In this document: positions 60,808 to 63,624 of the stretch, piece by piece | Layout of the letters: the number at the start of each line of letters is the position of its first letter | Numbering within the stretch: the stretch's first letter is position 1 | From: Streptomyces cellostaticus | GTDB taxonomy: Bacteria > Actinomycetota > Actinomycetes > Streptomycetales > Streptomycetaceae | Reading direction: 5' to 3' | Assembly: GCF_023630175.1 (NCBI RefSeq) | Contig: NZ_JALLIN010000043.1 | Location: forward strand, 1 to 63,624 | Length of the DNA stretch: 63,624 nt | Notes under the pieces: generated by a model | The model's database searches: none | What the model saw: only the letters and a program-made list of their open reading frames with translations | What the model was told of the DNA's origin: nothing | Made by a program: the position numbers and the translations under genes

Positions 60808-62222
60808 CCGCGGAAAGTACCGTCCCCTCCACCGGCGGCCAGTCATGGGACAGCGGACTCTCGGCCCTCTCGGTGCTGCCCGCCCCCGCCGCCGGCGGGC
60901 CCCGGTTCCCGGTGCGCCGGCCGCCCGCGCGTCCCGCCTCACCGATGCCCGTGCTCGCCGCCGACGTGCTCGCCGCGTCCGCGGGCGCGCTCGTCCTGGA
61001 CGGCTCCGTCCACCGCCCGTCACTGGTCGCGGTGCTGGTGGCCGGCACTCTCCTGCTGCGCCCGCGCGCGCCGCGGCCGGTGCTCGGCGTGCTCGACGAA
61101 CTGCCCGCCGTCTGCGGCCGGATCGCGGTCACCTGGCTCGCCCTGGCAGCGGTGCGCTCCGCCTACGACCCCGGTGCGGCGCTGTCCGCCCGCGGTCTGC
61201 TGCTCGGCTGGACACTGCACGCGGCGGCCGCCTGCGCGGGGCGCGGCGCGGTGCACTGGCGACGCCGTGCCGTCCTGGCGGGCCACCCGCGCCAAGCGCT
61301 GGTCGTCGGCCCCGCCGCGACCGCGCAGCGGGTGGCCGCCGCGCTGCTGCGGCATCCGCGCTGCGGGGTGCGGCCGGTGGGCGTCGTCGCCGAACACCTC
61401 GACGACCCGGGCGGGCTGCCCGTGCTCAGCACGGACGAGGAGGTGGGGCGCGCGCTCATCCAGAACGGCGTGCGGGTCGTCCTCACCGTCTCACCGGCCG
61501 TGCGCACCGAGCGGGCGCCGCTGCTGCGGGCGCTGCTCGAGGCGGGCTGCACGGTGTGGGAGGTCGACCCGGAGAGCCGGGCGCACGGGTCCGACCATCT
61601 CGCCGGTTTCGCCGTGCGCCGCCTGGACCCGGGTTCCGGCCGGCGCGGGAGGCTCGGCAAGCGGCTGCTGGACGTGCTGGTGTCCGCGGCCCTGCTCGTG
61701 CCGGTCTCCCCCGCGCTGCTGGTGTGCGCGGTGGTGCTCCGGCTCACCGGCGGACCCGGGGTGCTGTTCCGGCAGGAGCGCGTCGGCAAGGACGGGCGCC
61801 CCTTCACGCTGCTGAAGTTCCGCACCCACCGCCCGGTCGACCGGCACGAGGCGGCCACCCGGTGGAGCGTGGCGGACGAGCGCGGCATGAGCCGCTTCTG
61901 CCGCTTCCTGCGGCGGACCTCGCTGGACGAGCTGCCGCAGCTGTGGAACGTGTTCCGGGGCGACATGAGCCTGGTCGGGCCGCGCCCCGAACGGCCCTAC
62001 TTCGTCTCCCTGTTCAGCCAGGCCCACCCCGGCTACGCGGACCGCCACCGGATGCGGACCGGCATCACCGGGCTCGCCCAGATCAACGGCCTGCGGGGCG
62101 ACACCTCCATCGAGGACCGGGCCCGCTTCGACAACGCCTACATCGACACCTGGTCGCTGTGGCAGGACGTCTGCATCCTGCTGCGTACCGCCGTCGCGCT
62201 CGTGCGGTCGGCGGGGAGCTGA
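60804..62222 (+). CDS. exopolysaccharide polyprenyl glycosylphosphotransferase
   Basis: The 472-residue enzyme is a WbaP/EpsE-type priming transferase that links the first sugar-phosphate to undecaprenyl phosphate. The N-terminal half has several hydrophobic helices and a CoA-binding-like domain (QALVVGPAATAQRVAAALLR). The C-terminal catalytic part shows KRLLDVLVSAALLV, FRQERVGKDGRPFTLLKFRT, RTSLDELPQLWNVFRGDMSL followed by VGPRPERP, and TGITGLAQINGLRGDTS. The GTG at 60804 overlaps the preceding stop. Confidence 0.93.
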   Translation: MTAESTVPSTGGQSWDSGLSALSVLPAPAAGGPRFPVRRPPARPASPMPVLAADVLAASAGALVLDGSVHRPSLVAVLVAGTLLLRPRAPRPVLGVLDELPAVCGRIAVTWLALAAVRSAYDPGAALSARGLLLGWTLHAAAACAGRGAVHWRRRAVLAGHPRQALVVGPAATAQRVAAALLRHPRCGVRPVGVVAEHLDDPGGLPVLSTDEEVGRALIQNGVRVVLTVSPAVRTERAPLLRALLEAGCTVWEVDPESRAHGSDHLAGFAVRRLDPGSGRRGRLGKRLLDVLVSAALLVPVSPALLVCAVVLRLTGGPGVLFRQERVGKDGRPFTLLKFRTHRPVDRHEAATRWSVADERGMSRFCRFLRRTSLDELPQLWNVFRGDMSLVGPRPERPYFVSLFSQAHPGYADRHRMRTGITGLAQINGLRGDTSIEDRARFDNAYIDTWSLWQDVCILLRTAVALVRSAGS

Positions 62223-62225
62223 CCG

Positions 62226-63554
62226 ATGAGCCTCACCCTGCCGCTCCGGCGCCCGTTCGGGACCTCCCCGGTGCTGTCCGTGGTGGCCGTGGTCGTGCTG
62301 CTCGCGCTGCCGGGCAGGCCCGGCGGCGAGAGCGGCGCGGGCCCGGCCGACGCCATGTCCGCCGTGGCCGTCGCCCACTGCGCCGTACGGCTCCTGCGGG
62401 AGCGCCGGCGCCCGCTGTCCCGTACCGCGGCCGTCGTGCTCGCACTGCCGGTCGCCGGCCTGGCGCTCGCCGCGGCGGGCGCGGTGTCACCGGGTGCCGG
62501 GATCACCGGCCTCGGCCGCTACCTGCAGGTCTTCGTCCTCGTACCCGCCGCCGTGCTGCTGCTGATCCGTGACCGGCGCGACTTCCGGCTGCTGGCCTGG
62601 TCACTCGTGGCGCTCGCGCTGTGGCAGGGGGTCCTCGGGGTGCGCCAGTACGTCACCGGCACGGGGGCGTCGTACGAGGGCGCGGACGTCCGCGCGGTGG
62701 GCACCTTCGGGGCGTCGGACGTGATGGGCATGGCCACGGTGGTGTCCTTCGGGCTGGTCTGCGCGGTGGGCCTGGCGCTGGGCCGGGCCACGGGGCGCGA
62801 GCGGTGGGCCGCGGCCGCCTGCGCCCTGGTGCTGCTGCCGCCGCTCGCGCTGTCCTTCAGCCGGGGCGCCTGGATCGCCACCGCCGTGACCGTCACCGTC
62901 CAGCTCGCGCTGGCCGGGCCGCGCCGGGCCCTTCGGGTGGGGGCGGCGGCGGTGGCCGCGGGCGTGGTCCTGCTGGGCGGGTTCGGGGTGGGTACGGCGA
63001 TGCTGCAGGAGCGGTTCGACAGCATCACCCGGGTCGCCGACGCGCCCGACCAGTCCGTCACCGACCGGTACACCATGTGGGCGGCGGCCACCGGCATGTG
63101 GCGGGAGCACCCGCTGACCGGCGTCGGTCTCAAGGGCTTCCCCGAGTACCGGGACGGCCACGCCTCGCTGGCGCTGTCCTCGGGCAGCGACACGGCGGGC
63201 GCGGGCGCCGCCTTCCGCCGCCGGCCGCTGCTCTCCCCGCACAACATGTACCTGCTGGTCCTCGGCGAGCAGGGGCTCATCGGACTGCTGGGCCTGGCGG
63301 GTGGCTGGCTGGCCCTGCTGGTGTGCGCGCTGCGGAACGTGCGGCGGACCCGGCGGTCAACCGGCGGCCGGGAGTGCGCGCTGGTCGCCTGCGGACTGCT
63401 GGTCTGGCAGCTCGTCGACTTCGCCTACGCGGACATCGGCGGCCCCTCGACCGTGCTGACCGCGGTGTGCCTGGGGCTGGCGGCCTGGTGGGCGCTGTCC
63501 GGCTCGGCCACGGCCGAACGCGTCCCGGAGCCGGGAGAGGCGGTCGCGCGGTGA
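62226..63554 (+). CDS. O-antigen ligase/polymerase family membrane protein (Wzy-like)
   Basis: The 442-residue protein has about eleven transmembrane helices. A large extracytoplasmic loop (about 255-340) has the polymerase/ligase hallmarks: MWAAATGMWREHPLTGVGLK, then GFPEYRDGH and LLSPHNMYLLVLGEQGLIG. It likely polymerises or ligates the sugar repeat made by the two preceding genes. ATG 62226 lies four bases after the previous stop. Confidence 0.88.
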   Translation: MSLTLPLRRPFGTSPVLSVVAVVVLLALPGRPGGESGAGPADAMSAVAVAHCAVRLLRERRRPLSRTAAVVLALPVAGLALAAAGAVSPGAGITGLGRYLQVFVLVPAAVLLLIRDRRDFRLLAWSLVALALWQGVLGVRQYVTGTGASYEGADVRAVGTFGASDVMGMATVVSFGLVCAVGLALGRATGRERWAAAACALVLLPPLALSFSRGAWIATAVTVTVQLALAGPRRALRVGAAAVAAGVVLLGGFGVGTAMLQERFDSITRVADAPDQSVTDRYTMWAAATGMWREHPLTGVGLKGFPEYRDGHASLALSSGSDTAGAGAAFRRRPLLSPHNMYLLVLGEQGLIGLLGLAGGWLALLVCALRNVRRTRRSTGGRECALVACGLLVWQLVDFAYADIGGPSTVLTAVCLGLAAWWALSGSATAERVPEPGEAVAR

Positions 63555-63624
63555 CCGCGGTCCCGTCCCGCGAACCACGGGATCCCCGGGCACCGGCCGG
63601 GCCGCCGGCGCCCCCCGGAGCCGG
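63551..63624 (+). CDS. start of next gene in the operon (partial)
   Basis: A frame begins at GTG 63551, overlapping the polymerase stop by four bases, the same junction as two genes earlier. Only about 24 residues are visible (MTAVPSREPRDPRAPAGPPA), Pro/Arg-rich, so the product cannot be named. Position suggests another exopolysaccharide gene. Confidence 0.6.
   Translation, partial: MTAVPSREPRDPRAPAGPPAPPGA

Overview
The window is high-GC DNA with strongly biased third codon positions, frequent GTG/TTG starts, a chaplin gene, melC1-melC2 tyrosinase genes, the ssbB/GTPase block and a csn-type ROK/GH4/kinase locus. Together these point to a Streptomyces chromosome. Gene order over most of the window matches the conserved Streptomyces core that carries asd, pepN, malQ, mscS, csn, pknG, globin, ettA and ssbB.

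Layout. 1-4.9 kb: an ECF sigma factor with a downstream partner, aspartate-semialdehyde dehydrogenase, and aminopeptidase N. 5.1-9.3 kb: two regulator/target pairs, EamA exporter/MarR and FAD monooxygenase/TetR, each with palindromic operators in the divergent gap. A MITE-like element lies between the two pairs. 9.4-14.5 kb: a small membrane protein, 4-alpha-glucanotransferase (malQ) preceded by a tiny repeat-bearing ORF, an HNH endonuclease and an MscS channel. 14.6-18.3 kb: a degenerate chitosan-oligosaccharide (csn) locus with a CsnR-like ROK regulator and its palindromic operator, a GH4 glycosidase and a sugar kinase. The ABC transporter genes expected between regulator and glycosidase are gone; a frameshifted C-terminal scrap of a permease remains.

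18.4-29.1 kb: seven co-directional, closely packed genes form a signalling cassette. They encode a GlnX-like membrane sensor, a GlnH-like solute-binding protein, a coiled-coil protein with a rare TTA codon, a PknG-type kinase, a PP2C phosphatase, a vWA protein and an FHA protein. The cassette combines the mycobacterial PknG/GlnX/GlnH set with a TerY-P-like kinase/phosphatase/vWA group. Paired CxxC zinc-ribbon motifs recur in the kinase, the phosphatase and the FHA protein. It is the most interesting system here.

29.1-34.1 kb: a PCMT-like methyltransferase, a truncated haemoglobin, a wrecked FtsX-type permease, a thioesterase pair and the ABC-F factor ettA. 34.4-41.5 kb looks like accessory DNA: a GntR regulator with CTAG-rich operators, a probable Imm32 protein, a VOC protein, a truncated gene, MFS/HxlR, small secreted and membrane peptides, and a second copy of the MITE. 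41.5-48.2 kb: a thioester-domain sortase substrate, ssbB, two dynamin-like GTPases and tRNA-Arg(TCT). 48.7-59.2 kb: many small secreted and membrane proteins, a TOPRIM protein, a TagF-like teichoic acid polymerase, a D-2-hydroxyacid dehydrogenase, melC1-melC2, a DUF5949 protein, a repeat-rich secreted protein and a chaplin. 59.6 kb to the end: the start of an exopolysaccharide operon (GT4 glycosyltransferase, priming glycosylphosphotransferase, O-antigen-ligase-like polymerase and one cut-off gene), coupled by 4-bp overlaps or a 3-bp gap.

Family names come from reading the sequence and from memory of these families. No database search was run.
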